A stretch of DNA of 48,694 bases, from the NCBI GenBank assembly GCA_016195085.1, contig JACQAG010000015.1, forward strand, positions 1 to 48,694, read 5' to 3'. Origin of the DNA: Pseudomonadota bacterium (GTDB lineage: Bacteria; Pseudomonadota; Alphaproteobacteria; SHVZ01). The notes below the pieces were generated by a model that was not told where the DNA came from, searched no databases, and was given only the letters and a program-made list of their open reading frames with translations. A program made the translations under genes and the position numbers. Below, piece by piece: positions 24,667-34,828 of this stretch (positions within the stretch are counted from its first letter, which is position 1; every line of letters begins with the position of its first letter).

Positions 24667-26967
24667 TTAGGCGGCCGCGGTCGGTCGACCCAGAAGCGGC
24701 GCCGCCGCGTCGGCGGGCTCGGCGATCGCCGCCGGCGCCGACGGCGCGGTATGCGGCATCACGATGCCGGCGGAATCGAAGGCGAGCTTGATGCGCCGGT
24801 TGTATTCGCGCCCGACCAGCCATTGCCGTCCCGGCCGGGTCTTGATCCTGGCTTTGACGACGATCGCGGTGTCGGTGAACTTGTCGAGGCCGAAGATGTC
24901 CATGCGGTCGAGGATGGCGATGCCCCACTCGCGCTCGCCGCGTACCGTCTCGTCCACCTCTCGGAGGGTGGCGGTGACGTGGTCGACGTCGCTGTCATAG
25001 GCGACGGCGATATCAAAGACGTAGTAGCCGAAATCCTTGGTCATGTTCTTGACCGCGTTCACCTGGCTGAACGGGATGGTGATCTGAGCTCCCTGCACGT
25101 CGCGCATGCGGATGGTGCGGATCGAGATCGATTCGACCACGCCCGAGCGTCCGTCGATGTCGACGACGTCGCCGACATTGATCGTGTCCTCGAACAGGAT
25201 GAAGAGCCCGGTGATGACGTCCTTGACCAAGGTCTGGGAGCCGAAGCCGACGGCAAGGCCGATCACGCCGGCGCCGGCGAGCAAGGGCGCGATGTTGACG
25301 CCGAGCTCGGACAGGACCACGAGGCTGACCACCACCACCAGCATGATGAAGATGGCGTTGTGCATGAGCGGCAGGAAGGTGCGCATGCGGGCGCGGTGGT
25401 CGGCGGTGTTGCCGGCGAGATCCAGGCGCTTCAGCGACCGCTCGATGAGCGCGCTCACCGTCTCCCAGAAGATGACGGCGATGCCCAGCACGAAGGCGAT
25501 GTTGACGACGATGCCGGTGAGCCGGCGGCCGAGATCGGTGCTGAGCCAGGCGAAGCTGGCGACGCCCCAGGATTCCAAGAGCGCGAATCCGGCGAACAGG
25601 AAGATCACCGCGTCGAATACCGTCTTCAGGATCGGCAGATAGAGATTGGCGCGCTTTTCCAGCATGGGATAGGCACGCTTCACGTCCTCGGCGATCGAGA
25701 AGACGTAGGTCACGAGCCGGCGCTGGCCGAGCGAGGCAAGCCGCGCAGCCAGGAGCACGATCGCCGTCAGCAGCGTTCCCCTGAGAATGAAGGGAAAGCC
25801 GCCATCCACGGAGAGCGCCCAGACGAGATAGATCGCAACCAGATAGAAGATGGCGAGCCCATGCCAGATATCGGCGGACCGGCGCTTCAGGCGGACGATG
25901 CCGCTGCCGAGACCATCCGGGCTTAAGGCCGGCTCGGCACTCGACGGCCCCCGCAGCCAATCGGCAACCGCGGCGCGATTCTGCAGGATGAAGATCACAC
26001 CCAGGGTCGCCAGGACGAGGCCGAGGAAATGCACAAGCGCCCGATAGACGCCATAGGGCAGGCCCAGGAACAGCGAGGCATCGAGAAGGAAGTAGCCGTA
26101 GATCCACAGGCCGCCGAAGCGGCGAATCCAGAGATAGAGATAGGCCGCCGTCTCGTCCTCGATCGCCGGCACCCTGAGCCCGGCGCTATAGGGCGAGAGC
26201 AGCAACCGGCCGGCGAGGTTGACCGCTCGGGCCAAGAGCAAGGCGTAGATCAACGTTCCGGCAACCAGCGCGGTGCGCAAGCTGGGCTCGGTCAGCGGCA
26301 AAGAGAGATAGGCGGTGATGCCGAAGACCGCGATCGGCGCCAGCTCGGTCGCGGCGCGCATGAGGAGCAGTCCGAGGCGGCTCAGCAGATTCCGGCCACG
26401 CTTGGCTTCCAGGAGGCGGCGCACCCGTGTCAGCCCTAGCCAAACCAAGGCCTCGCCGGCCAGCGCCGAGCCGAGCACGAGTGCCAGCTTGATCAGGACT
26501 TCCTGCGCTTGCGCGCGTTGGTCGGTCTCGAAGATCAGCTCCTGGACCCAGGAGCCGACGCGCGGCAGCACCGTCAGCACGTCGGTCGCCGAGAGAATGT
26601 CGGTGCTCAGCTGATTGATGCGGGCAGCCAAGGTGGTGAGCGCCAGCTGGCCCAAGGCCTCGACCGGGCTATCTTCGCTCGGCTGCGCGGGCGGTGCATG
26701 GAGCGCCAGCAGCGCCTTCAGCTGCAGCAGCAGCTTGGCGCGCTCGGCATCGTTCTCGAGCGTGCCGATGAGGCTCTTCAGCTGATCGGGCGGAATGGCG
26801 GTGGCGGCCGCGCTTGCCGCTGCCAGCGCCTGCGCCGGCTGGCTGTGGGATTGGGCGGCGGCGGGTGGGCGCGTCTGCGCGCTTGCCATTCCCGGCGCAA
26901 GCGTGAGCCAGGCCCCGAAGAGAGCGGCAATCAACAGGCGTAGGCCGATCATCGCAGGCGCTGTCAT
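24667..26967 (-). CDS. MscS-family mechanosensitive ion channel, large type
   Basis: A 766-aa inner-membrane protein with a signal peptide (LRLLIAALFGAWLTL, cleavage near MASAQ), a periplasmic region of about 130 residues, roughly ten membrane segments and a C-terminal MscS module. The pore helix region is GAGVIGLAVGFGSQTLVKDV near residue 580, followed by the beta domain (EDTINVGDVVDIDGRSG) and the alpha/beta domain ending at RRIKLAFDSAGIVMPH. It should open under membrane tension to release solutes. ATG 26967 is chosen as it begins directly before the signal peptide; a GTG at 26991 would add 8 residues. Divergent from acs. Confidence 0.92.
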   Translation of the reverse strand: MTAPAMIGLRLLIAALFGAWLTLAPGMASAQTRPPAAAQSHSQPAQALAAASAAATAIPPDQLKSLIGTLENDAERAKLLLQLKALLALHAPPAQPSEDSPVEALGQLALTTLAARINQLSTDILSATDVLTVLPRVGSWVQELIFETDQRAQAQEVLIKLALVLGSALAGEALVWLGLTRVRRLLEAKRGRNLLSRLGLLLMRAATELAPIAVFGITAYLSLPLTEPSLRTALVAGTLIYALLLARAVNLAGRLLLSPYSAGLRVPAIEDETAAYLYLWIRRFGGLWIYGYFLLDASLFLGLPYGVYRALVHFLGLVLATLGVIFILQNRAAVADWLRGPSSAEPALSPDGLGSGIVRLKRRSADIWHGLAIFYLVAIYLVWALSVDGGFPFILRGTLLTAIVLLAARLASLGQRRLVTYVFSIAEDVKRAYPMLEKRANLYLPILKTVFDAVIFLFAGFALLESWGVASFAWLSTDLGRRLTGIVVNIAFVLGIAVIFWETVSALIERSLKRLDLAGNTADHRARMRTFLPLMHNAIFIMLVVVVSLVVLSELGVNIAPLLAGAGVIGLAVGFGSQTLVKDVITGLFILFEDTINVGDVVDIDGRSGVVESISIRTIRMRDVQGAQITIPFSQVNAVKNMTKDFGYYVFDIAVAYDSDVDHVTATLREVDETVRGEREWGIAILDRMDIFGLDKFTDTAIVVKARIKTRPGRQWLVGREYNRRIKLAFDSAGIVMPHTAPSAPAAIAEPADAAAPLLGRPTAAA

Positions 26968-27071
26968 GGGTGGGAGATCCGGATCCGACACTATAGAGGC
27001 GCGTTTGGACTGTCATCTCGCAGAGGATTGCGGCAATTGCTTGGCCGCGCCCGGCCACGGCCCTGTGCGGC

Positions 27072-27100
27072 TTGTCTCTGCCGATCAATCCATGGATAAT
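27072..27100 (+). promoter_or_regulatory. Candidate acs promoter
   Basis: TTGTCT (27072-27077) and GATAAT (27095-27100) with a 17-bp spacer, about 80 nt upstream of the acs ATG. It is the best sigma-70-like pair in the 212-nt divergent spacer. The leader then carries GGAGGA (27163-27168) as ribosome site. Confidence 0.4.
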
Positions 27101-27179
27101 TCGGAGGTCTCTTCAGGATCTCGATCCGATCCGAAAAGGCCAAAGGAAACAAAGACTAGCTTGGAGGAATGCCGGCGCC

Positions 27180-29120
<1,941 letters not shown>

Positions 29121-29122
29121 GC

Positions 29123-29178
29123 GGGGTGGACTTTGGGAGGGGGTGAGGATCACCCCCTCCCCGACCCTCCCGGGGGGC
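29123..29178. repeat. Palindromic intergenic repeat, copy B, after acs
   Basis: The second copy of the 56-bp unit at 20379-20434: flank GGGTGGACTTT, arms GGGAGGGGGTG (29135-29145) and CACCCCCTCCC (29151-29161), loop AGGAT, then GACCCTCCCGGGG. Arms and flanks are kept while the loop differs, which is the pattern of a structured dispersed repeat. It begins 2 nt after the acs stop and may form the 3' end of its mRNA. Confidence 0.85.
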
Positions 29179-29184
29179 GTCGCC

Positions 29185-29216
29185 AATAAAAAGTGCCCCG
29201 CGCGAGCGCGCGGGGC
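29185..29216 (-). terminator. Rho-independent terminator-like hairpin (minus strand)
   Basis: A perfect 10-bp stem, GCCCCGCGCG (29195-29204) / CGCGCGGGGC (29207-29216), is followed on the minus strand by ACTTTTTATT. On the plus strand no T-run follows. It therefore best terminates a minus-strand transcript, yet no minus-strand protein gene lies upstream of it. Confidence 0.55.
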
Positions 29217-29390
29217 GAGTTGTCTGGAGGGACCGTGACGGTCGAACCCCGGGGGAGGAGTGGGGCTCGGCAGTGTCTCGATCCGATCCTAGTGTCCTCC
29301 CATCCGCTCCCCCCGGATGTGACCCCGATCACACACAGAAGCGTTTTCTTTGCCAGTCGCCGCGGTCGCTCGGCACGGCTTTGCCATGAC
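29185..29390 (-). ncRNA. Candidate small RNA ending at the minus-strand terminator
   Basis: About 200 nt of minus-strand sequence without a coding frame lead into the strong terminator-like hairpin. They contain other self-complementary segments, for example GACCGTGACGGTC at about 29230-29242. A TATAAT hexamer on the minus strand (29402-29397) could be its -10, though the matching -35 is poor. No known RNA family is recognised. The alternative is a hairpin acting only on read-through from the right. Confidence 0.3.
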
Positions 29391-29409
29391 ATTTGAATTA
29401 TAATATTAT
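29381..29409 (+). promoter_or_regulatory. Candidate promoter of the thioesterase-TetR pair
   Basis: TTGCCA (29381-29386) and TATTAT (29404-29409), 17 bp apart, lie in a sharply AT-rich island (29390-29425) within GC-rich DNA. The predicted start would leave a leader of about 22 nt before ATG 29438. The TetR-type protein encoded downstream could act here, but no clear operator palindrome was picked out. Confidence 0.45.
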
Positions 29410-29437
29410 CTATATAATCTAATTGCATGGTGGCGAC

Positions 29438-29947
29438 ATGAACGACGTGAGCGACCAAACCCGGCGCCGGACGATCGAGTGGCAGGACCCGCAGGCGGGG
29501 CTGGCGGCGGCAAGCGGCCTCGACGGTCTCGGTTTTCTGCGCGCCATCGTGGCGGGCGCGGTGGCGCCGCCGCCGATGGCCCGGCTGCTTGGGCTGGAGC
29601 TGGAATCCGCCGAGCCGGGCGTGGCGGTGTTCGCGGTCGAGCCCGGCGAGCATCACTACAATCCGATGGCCACCGTGCATGGCGGTCTCTTGGCCACCCT
29701 CTGCGACTCGGCCATGGGCTGCGCGATCCTGTCGACCCTGCCGCCGGCAACCTTCTTCACCACGCTCGAGCTGTCGGTGAACTACGTGCGCGCGGCCACG
29801 GCCGAGACCGGTCGCCTCACCTGCGAAGGCCGGGTGCTGCATCGCGGCGGGCGCATCGCCACCGCCGAGAGCAAGGTCCTCGACGAGGCGGGCAAGCTCT
29901 TCGCCCATGCGACCACCACCTGCATGATCCTGGAGGCGAAAAGCTGA
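29438..29947 (+). CDS. PaaI-type acyl-CoA thioesterase (hotdog fold)
   Basis: A 169-aa hotdog-fold thioesterase. The signature TVHGGLLATLCDSAMG near residue 79 includes the HGG turn and the acidic residue that line the active site in PaaI/YbgC-like enzymes. FFTTLELSVNYVRAA and EGRVLHRGGRIATAESKV follow, as usual. It likely hydrolyses a small or aromatic acyl-CoA; the substrate is unassigned. ATG 29438 with GGTGG about 5 nt upstream is preferred over an in-frame TTG at 29423. The tetR gene starts 3 nt after its stop, so the two are an operon. Confidence 0.9.
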   Translation: MNDVSDQTRRRTIEWQDPQAGLAAASGLDGLGFLRAIVAGAVAPPPMARLLGLELESAEPGVAVFAVEPGEHHYNPMATVHGGLLATLCDSAMGCAILSTLPPATFFTTLELSVNYVRAATAETGRLTCEGRVLHRGGRIATAESKVLDEAGKLFAHATTTCMILEAKS

Positions 29948-29950
29948 GGC

Positions 29951-30535
29951 ATGCGCTACGCCGCCGATCATAAGCCGCGCACGCGCGAGCGCATCCTCAA
30001 GGCGGCGGGAGCCATGCTGCGCACCGGCGGGCTCGCCGGCGCCAGCGTGGACAAGATCATGGCGCGGGCCGGGTTGACCGTGGGCGGCTTCTACGCGCAT
30101 TTCCGCTCGAAGGACGCGCTCGTCGCCGAGGCGCTGGGTGCGGCGCTCGGGGAGTCGCAGGCGCTCTGGCTGGCCGGGCTCGAGGCCATCAGCGGACCCG
30201 AGTTCGTGCAAGCCTTCGTGCGCCGCTATTTGAACCGCGGCCATCGCGATCAGCCGGAAGCCGGCTGTCCCTTGGCCCCGGCGCTCTCCGAGCTGGCGCG
30301 GGCCGCCGAGCCGACCCGCCATGCCATCGCCGGCGATCTGGAACGGCTGATCGCCGCCGTCGCTCTGCAGATGCCGGGGCGGGACGAATCCGAGCGCCGG
30401 GCCGAGACCTTGGCGATCCTGGCCTTGTGTTTCGGCGGCATCCAGCTTGCGCGCGCGGTCGGCGGCACGCCGCTTTCGGATGAGGTCTTGCGCGCCGGTC
30501 GCGCCATCGCCGGCAAGCTCAGCCAGCCGGCTTGA
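29951..30535 (+). CDS. TetR/AcrR-family transcriptional regulator
   Basis: A 194-aa regulator. The N-terminal helix-turn-helix spans residues ~8-55 (RERILKAAGAMLRTGGLAGA, then MARAGLTVGGFYAHFRSKDA), a clear TetR DNA-binding domain. The C-terminal ligand domain contains GCPLAPALSELAR, common in the TetR_C subgroup that senses small organic effectors. Translated just after the thioesterase gene, it probably autoregulates the pair. Its last 17 nt overlap the 3' end of the convergent methyltransferase gene. Confidence 0.92.
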   Translation: MRYAADHKPRTRERILKAAGAMLRTGGLAGASVDKIMARAGLTVGGFYAHFRSKDALVAEALGAALGESQALWLAGLEAISGPEFVQAFVRRYLNRGHRDQPEAGCPLAPALSELARAAEPTRHAIAGDLERLIAAVALQMPGRDESERRAETLAILALCFGGIQLARAVGGTPLSDEVLRAGRAIAGKLSQPA

Positions 30536-31061
30536 TCGCGGCGATCCGCTGCACCAGGGCGGGTCTTGGCGTCGCCACCTCGAGATGCTCGTAGGCGATC
30601 ACCGCCAGCGCGCCATGGACGGCCTCCAGAAGCTCGCCCGGGCGGAGCAGGAAATCGGGATTGCGAGGTCGGCCGAAGCGCTCATTGCCGACGGCGAAGG
30701 TCTCGTAGAGCAGGGCGCCGCCGGGAGCGACGGCGCCGAGGATCGCCGGCAACAAGGGCCGCCAGAGATAGTTGGCAACGACGACGCCGGCGAAGCGCCC
30801 TTGGCCCAAGGGCCACGGCGCGCCCGACTCGAGATCGGCAGCGACCACCTCGACGGCGGCGTCCTCTGCGAGATCGGCAAGACCAGCGATGTCCCGATCG
30901 ACGGCGAGGACGCGGTAGCCGAGCCGCCTGAAGAAGCGCGTGTGGCGGCCGCTCCCTGCTGCCAGGTCCAAGACCGTCCCGCCGGAAGGCACCAGCCGGG
31001 CGAAGCGTTCGACCCAGGACGAGACTTGGGGGGAGGAGTCGCAAGCCGGCGTCTGTGGCAT
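30519..31061 (-). CDS. Class I SAM-dependent methyltransferase (TehB-like)
   Basis: A compact 180-aa methyltransferase. Motif I VLDLAAGSGRHTRFF starts at residue 30, the acidic loop is VLAVDRDIAGL, and GGALLYETFAVGNERFGRP follows. The sequence resembles small TehB/SAM-methyltransferase domains; substrate unknown. ATG 31061 is used; a TTG directly before it would add one residue. The 3' end overlaps tetR by 17 nt in convergent orientation. Confidence 0.82.
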   Translation of the reverse strand: MPQTPACDSSPQVSSWVERFARLVPSGGTVLDLAAGSGRHTRFFRRLGYRVLAVDRDIAGLADLAEDAAVEVVAADLESGAPWPLGQGRFAGVVVANYLWRPLLPAILGAVAPGGALLYETFAVGNERFGRPRNPDFLLRPGELLEAVHGALAVIAYEHLEVATPRPALVQRIAAIKPAG

Positions 31062-31232
31062 CAAGGCGTCACCATCCCATGAAGCGCCGACCGAGCCATC
31101 GTAAGCTCTTGCCTTGGCGATCTTCCGATGCCACTTGAATTACCGTAGCATGACGATTCGACGCTGGTGCGATCCTGGGGGGCTGGACCAGGCGGCGCCA
31201 AGAGCGGGGTCGGATTTGAGGACTGGGGCCGA

Positions 31233-31673
31233 ATGATCCTTTACGATCTCAGATGCAAGGATGGCCATTCCTTCGAGGGCTGGTTCCGCGACAGCGCCGG
31301 TTACGATCAGCAAGCCAAGGCGCGCAAAATCATTTGCCCGGTCTGCGGCAGCAAGAAGGTCGAGAAGGCGCTGATGGCGCCCCGGCTCGCCCGCTCTCGC
31401 CGCGGAGAGAGCAAGCTCCCGGCGAAGAACGAGAAGATGGTGAATGTCGAGCAAGCCGAGATGCTGAAGGCGCTCCGCGGGGTGCGCAAGCAGATCGAGG
31501 ACAACTGCGACTATGTCGGCGAACGCTTCCCGGAAGAGGCAAGGAAGATCCATTACGGCGAGACCGAGCAGCGCGGCATCTACGGCGAGGCGAGCGACAC
31601 CGAGGCTGAGGCGCTCAAGGATGAAGGCATCACCGTCAACCGGGTGCCCTGGGTTCCGCCCGCCGACAACTGA
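31233..31673 (+). CDS. DUF1178 family protein
   Basis: A 146-aa protein of the proteobacterial DUF1178 family, function unknown. It starts MILYDLRCKDGHSFEGWF, followed by CPVCGSKKVEKALMAP. The Cys8/His and CPVC pairs suggest a small zinc ribbon at residues ~5-45. A helical middle (EQAEMLKALRGVRKQIEDNC) and the conserved end FPEEARKIHYGETEQRGIYG follow. The frame is open for 22 codons upstream, but ATG 31233 gives the family start. It converges on ubiG with a 9-nt gap. Confidence 0.92.
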   Translation: MILYDLRCKDGHSFEGWFRDSAGYDQQAKARKIICPVCGSKKVEKALMAPRLARSRRGESKLPAKNEKMVNVEQAEMLKALRGVRKQIEDNCDYVGERFPEEARKIHYGETEQRGIYGEASDTEAEALKDEGITVNRVPWVPPADN

Positions 31674-31682
31674 TCTCCCACC

Positions 31683-32420
31683 TCAGTCCTTGACCGCGAA
31701 GCCGAGATAGTTGACGTCGAGGTCCTTGCTGAGGCGCCAGCTATCCGCCAGCGGGCTATAGCTCACCCCCGAAAGCTGCTGGAGCCGCATGCCCGAAAGG
31801 CGCAGTGCGGCGTCCAGCTCCGAGGGGCGGACGAACTTGGTCCAGGAATGCGTGCCCCGCGGCACCCAGCCCAGCACATACTCGGCCCCGAGGATGGCGA
31901 AGGCGAAGGCCTTGGCGGTGCGATTGAGCGTGGCCACGACCATGGCGCCGCCGGGCTTGAGCAAGCCGGCTGAGGCCTGGATGAACAGCTCCACATCGGC
32001 CACGTGCTCGACCACCTCCAGATTGAGGACCGCATCGAAGCGCTCGCCCGCTTGCCAAAGCGCCTCGGCGGTGCCCGAGCGGTAGTCGATCGCGAGGCCT
32101 GCTTGCTCGGCATGCAGGCGCGCGACCACGACATTCTTCTCGCCCGCATCGATGCCGACCACCTCGGCCCCGAGCCGCGCCATCGGCTCGCTCACCAGGC
32201 CGCCGCCGCAGCCGATGTCGAGGAGGCGCAAGCCGGCGAGCGGCCGCTTTGCCGTGGGCTCGCGGCGGTAATGGAAGCTGAGTTGATCGCGGATGAAGGC
32301 CAAGCGCACGGGGTTGAGCTTGTGCAGCGGGCGGAAGGCGCCCTGCGGATCCCACCACGCATCCGCCAGCTTGGCGAAGCGCTCGATCTCGGCGGCATCG
32401 ACGCTGGTCGCGGTCGGCAT
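31683..32420 (-). CDS. ubiG: Ubiquinone biosynthesis O-methyltransferase
   Basis: Carries out the two O-methylations of ubiquinone synthesis. The 245-aa product starts with [17 protein letters not shown] and [16 protein letters not shown], hallmarks of UbiG/COQ3. Motif I is [19 protein letters not shown] near residue 67, with [10 protein letters not shown] as the acidic loop and [19 protein letters not shown] near the end. Divergent from lysC. Confidence 0.96.
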   Translation of the reverse strand: MPTATSVDAAEIERFAKLADAWWDPQGAFRPLHKLNPVRLAFIRDQLSFHYRREPTAKRPLAGLRLLDIGCGGGLVSEPMARLGAEVVGIDAGEKNVVVARLHAEQAGLAIDYRSGTAEALWQAGERFDAVLNLEVVEHVADVELFIQASAGLLKPGGAMVVATLNRTAKAFAFAILGAEYVLGWVPRGTHSWTKFVRPSELDAALRLSGMRLQQLSGVSYSPLADSWRLSKDLDVNYLGFAVKD

Positions 32421-32466
32421 GGCTCTAGCCCCTATTCGCTCCTCACGCCTCTCCCGGCGGCCAATC

Positions 32467-32495
32467 TTGCTCCCGCCCGGGACTTCCCATATCTA
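32467..32495 (+). promoter_or_regulatory. Candidate lysC promoter
   Basis: TTGCTC (32467-32472) and TATCTA (32490-32495) are separated by 17 bp in the ubiG-lysC divergent spacer, about 75 nt before the lysC ATG. The leader is too short for a lysine riboswitch and none is seen. Confidence 0.35.
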
Positions 32496-32571
32496 TAGCC
32501 CGCGCGTCGCACTTGAACCATCTCGGGTCCGCTTCGAGGACCCTCTTAGGCCCCATGCCGGCCCGGATCCC

Positions 32572-33792
32572 ATGGCAAGACTGGTGATGAAATTCGGCGG
32601 CACCTCCGTCGCCGATGTCGAGCGCATAAAGAACGTGGCGCTTCGGGTGAAACGCGAGGCGGACGCCGGCCACGAGATCGCCGTGGTGGTCTCCGCCATG
32701 GCCGGGTCCACCAACCAGCTGGTCAACTGGTGCACCGAGGCGGGCCAGCTGCACGACGCGCGCGAATACGACGCGGTGGTCGCCTCGGGCGAGCAGGTGA
32801 CCGTGGGTCTCCTCGCGATCGCCTTGCAGAGCATCGGCGTCAACGCCCGCTCCTGGCTCGGCTGGCAGCTGCCGGTCAGAACCGACGGGGTGCACGGCAA
32901 AGCGCGCATCGAGGGCATCGAGACGGCCGAGCTGATTCGCCGATTCGCGCAAGGCCAGGTCGCCGTCGTCGCCGGATTCCAGGGGCTCGGCCCCGACCAG
33001 CGCGTGACCACGCTGGGGCGCGGCGGATCGGACACATCTGCGGTGGCGTTGGCGGCGGCGCTCGCTGCCGACCGTTGCGACATCTTCACCGATGTCGATG
33101 GGGTCTACACGACCGACCCCCGGATCGTGACGAAGGCGCGCAAGCTCGATAAGATCACCTATGAGGAGATGCTGGAGATGGCGTCCCTCGGCGCCAAGGT
33201 CCTGCAGACGCGCTCGGTGGAAATGGCGATGAAGCACCGGGTCAGGGTGCAGGTGCTTTCCAGCTTCGTGGATGCGCCCGGGACCCTTGTGGTAGGCGAG
33301 GACGAGATCGTGGAACAGGAACTGGTGAGCGGCATCGCCTACAGCCGGGACGAGGCGAAGATCACCGTGGTCAAAGTGGCCGACCGCCCAGGCGTCGCGG
33401 CCGGCATCTTCGGACCGCTGGCGGATGCGGCGGTCAACGTCGACATGATCGTGCAGAACGCCTCGGAGGACGGGCGCCAGGCCGACATCACCTTCACCGT
33501 GGCGCGCGCCGACCTCGAGCGCGCGCTGGCCGTGCTCGGGCAGAACCGGAAAAGCTTGGGATTCGCCGATCTGGTCTCCGATCCGAACGTGGTCAAGGTA
33601 TCCGTGATCGGCGTCGGCATGCGCAGCCATGCGGGCGTCGCCCAGCGCATGTTCCGGACCTTGGCGGAGAAGGGCATCAACATCCAGGTGATCTCCACCT
33701 CGGAGATCAAGGTGAGCGTGCTGATCGCGGAGGAATACACCGAGCTTGCCGTCCGCGCGCTGCATACGGCCTACGGCCTCGACGGCGCCTGA
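32572..33792 (+). CDS. lysC: Aspartate kinase
   Basis: First enzyme of the aspartate family (lysine, threonine, methionine, diaminopimelate). The 406-aa product has the kinase signature MKFGGTSVADVERIKN at residue 6, GRGGSDTSAVALAAAL and DIFTDVDGVYTTDPR, then two C-terminal ACT domains (ITVVKVADRPGVAAGIFGPL and VSVIGVGMRSHAGVAQRMF) that bind feedback amino acids. It supplies the precursor used by dapF elsewhere in the window. It is followed after 1 nt by a nitronate monooxygenase-like gene. Confidence 0.97.
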   Translation: MARLVMKFGGTSVADVERIKNVALRVKREADAGHEIAVVVSAMAGSTNQLVNWCTEAGQLHDAREYDAVVASGEQVTVGLLAIALQSIGVNARSWLGWQLPVRTDGVHGKARIEGIETAELIRRFAQGQVAVVAGFQGLGPDQRVTTLGRGGSDTSAVALAAALAADRCDIFTDVDGVYTTDPRIVTKARKLDKITYEEMLEMASLGAKVLQTRSVEMAMKHRVRVQVLSSFVDAPGTLVVGEDEIVEQELVSGIAYSRDEAKITVVKVADRPGVAAGIFGPLADAAVNVDMIVQNASEDGRQADITFTVARADLERALAVLGQNRKSLGFADLVSDPNVVKVSVIGVGMRSHAGVAQRMFRTLAEKGINIQVISTSEIKVSVLIAEEYTELAVRALHTAYGLDGA

Positions 33793-33793
33793 G

Positions 33794-34828
33794 GTGACGG
33801 CGGACGCCGAGGCCCGGCTCGATCGCCTCTGGCGCCGCGGTCGAGACTTCCTCGGCGTGAGGCTCGCCGTGATGGGCGGCGCCATGACCTGGGTCTCGGA
33901 GCACAATCTGGTGGCCGCCATCTCCAATGGCGGCGGCTTCGGCGTGCTGGCCTCGGGCTCGATGACGCCTTCGCGGCTCAGCGAGGAGATCGAGGCGACG
34001 ACCCGGCTCACCGCCAAGCCCTTCGGCGTCAACCTCATTGTCATGCATCCGGAACTGATGGGCCTGGCCGAGGCCTGCATCGCTGCCGAGGTGAGCCACG
34101 TCGTGCTCGCCGGCGGTCTGCCGCCGACGGCGATCGTCCGCCGGCTCAAGGATGCCGGCGTCAAGGTCATGGGCTTCGCCCCAGCCGTGGTCTTCGCCAA
34201 GAAGCTGATCCGCGGCGGGGTGGATGCGCTCATCATCGAAGGCACCGAGGCGGGTGGCCATATCGGCCCGGTGTCGACCAGTGTGCTGGCCCAGGAGATC
34301 CTGCCGGCGGTGAGCGAGGTGCCGGTGTTCGTCGCCGGCGGCATCGGCCGCGGCGAGGCCATCGCCAGCTATCTGGAGATGGGCGCCAGCGGCTGCCAGC
34401 TCGGCACCCGCTTCGTCTGTGCGAGGGAATCGATCGCCCATCCGCGCTTCAAGCAGGCGTTCATCCGCGCCGTCGCGCGCGACGCCATGCCCTCGCTGCA
34501 GCTCGACCGGCGCTTTCCGGTGATCCCGGTCAGAGCGCTGGAGAACAAGGCGAGCCAGCGCTTTCTCGAAACCCAACGCCAGGTGATCGAGCGCTTCAAC
34601 AAGGGCGAGATCGACCAGAAATCCGCCCAGCTCGAGATCGAGCATTTCTGGGCGGGCGCCTTGCGCCGGGCGGTCATCGACGGCGATGTGGAGAACGGCT
34701 CGCTGATGGCCGGCCAAAGCGTCGGCATGGTCAAGAGCGAGCAGTCGACCGAGACGATCCTCGATGAGCTCGTCGGCCAGGCGATCGCCACGATCGCCCG
34801 CCAGGAGCGGATCGGAGCGGCCGGATGA
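33794..34828 (+). CDS. Nitronate monooxygenase (2-nitropropane dioxygenase)-like flavoprotein
   Basis: A 344-aa FMN-binding TIM-barrel protein. The segments MGGAMTWVSEHNLVAAISNG, GFGVLASGSMTP, GTEAGGHIGP near residue 150 and VFVAGGIGRGEAI with SGCQLGTRF are typical of this class, which oxidises alkyl nitronates such as propionate-3-nitronate; FabK-like enoyl reductases are related. Physiological substrate unknown. A GTG start at 33794, 1 nt after the lysC stop, is chosen, and its stop overlaps ptsP by 4 nt. It is thus translationally tied into a lysC-ptsP transcript. Confidence 0.85.
   Translation: MTADAEARLDRLWRRGRDFLGVRLAVMGGAMTWVSEHNLVAAISNGGGFGVLASGSMTPSRLSEEIEATTRLTAKPFGVNLIVMHPELMGLAEACIAAEVSHVVLAGGLPPTAIVRRLKDAGVKVMGFAPAVVFAKKLIRGGVDALIIEGTEAGGHIGPVSTSVLAQEILPAVSEVPVFVAGGIGRGEAIASYLEMGASGCQLGTRFVCARESIAHPRFKQAFIRAVARDAMPSLQLDRRFPVIPVRALENKASQRFLETQRQVIERFNKGEIDQKSAQLEIEHFWAGALRRAVIDGDVENGSLMAGQSVGMVKSEQSTETILDELVGQAIATIARQERIGAAG

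Noticed and set aside
29150-30322. 390-codon minus-strand frame opposite the thioesterase and TetR genes
   Set aside because: It runs opposite two recognised genes and lacks any motif; it also crosses the terminator-like hairpin.
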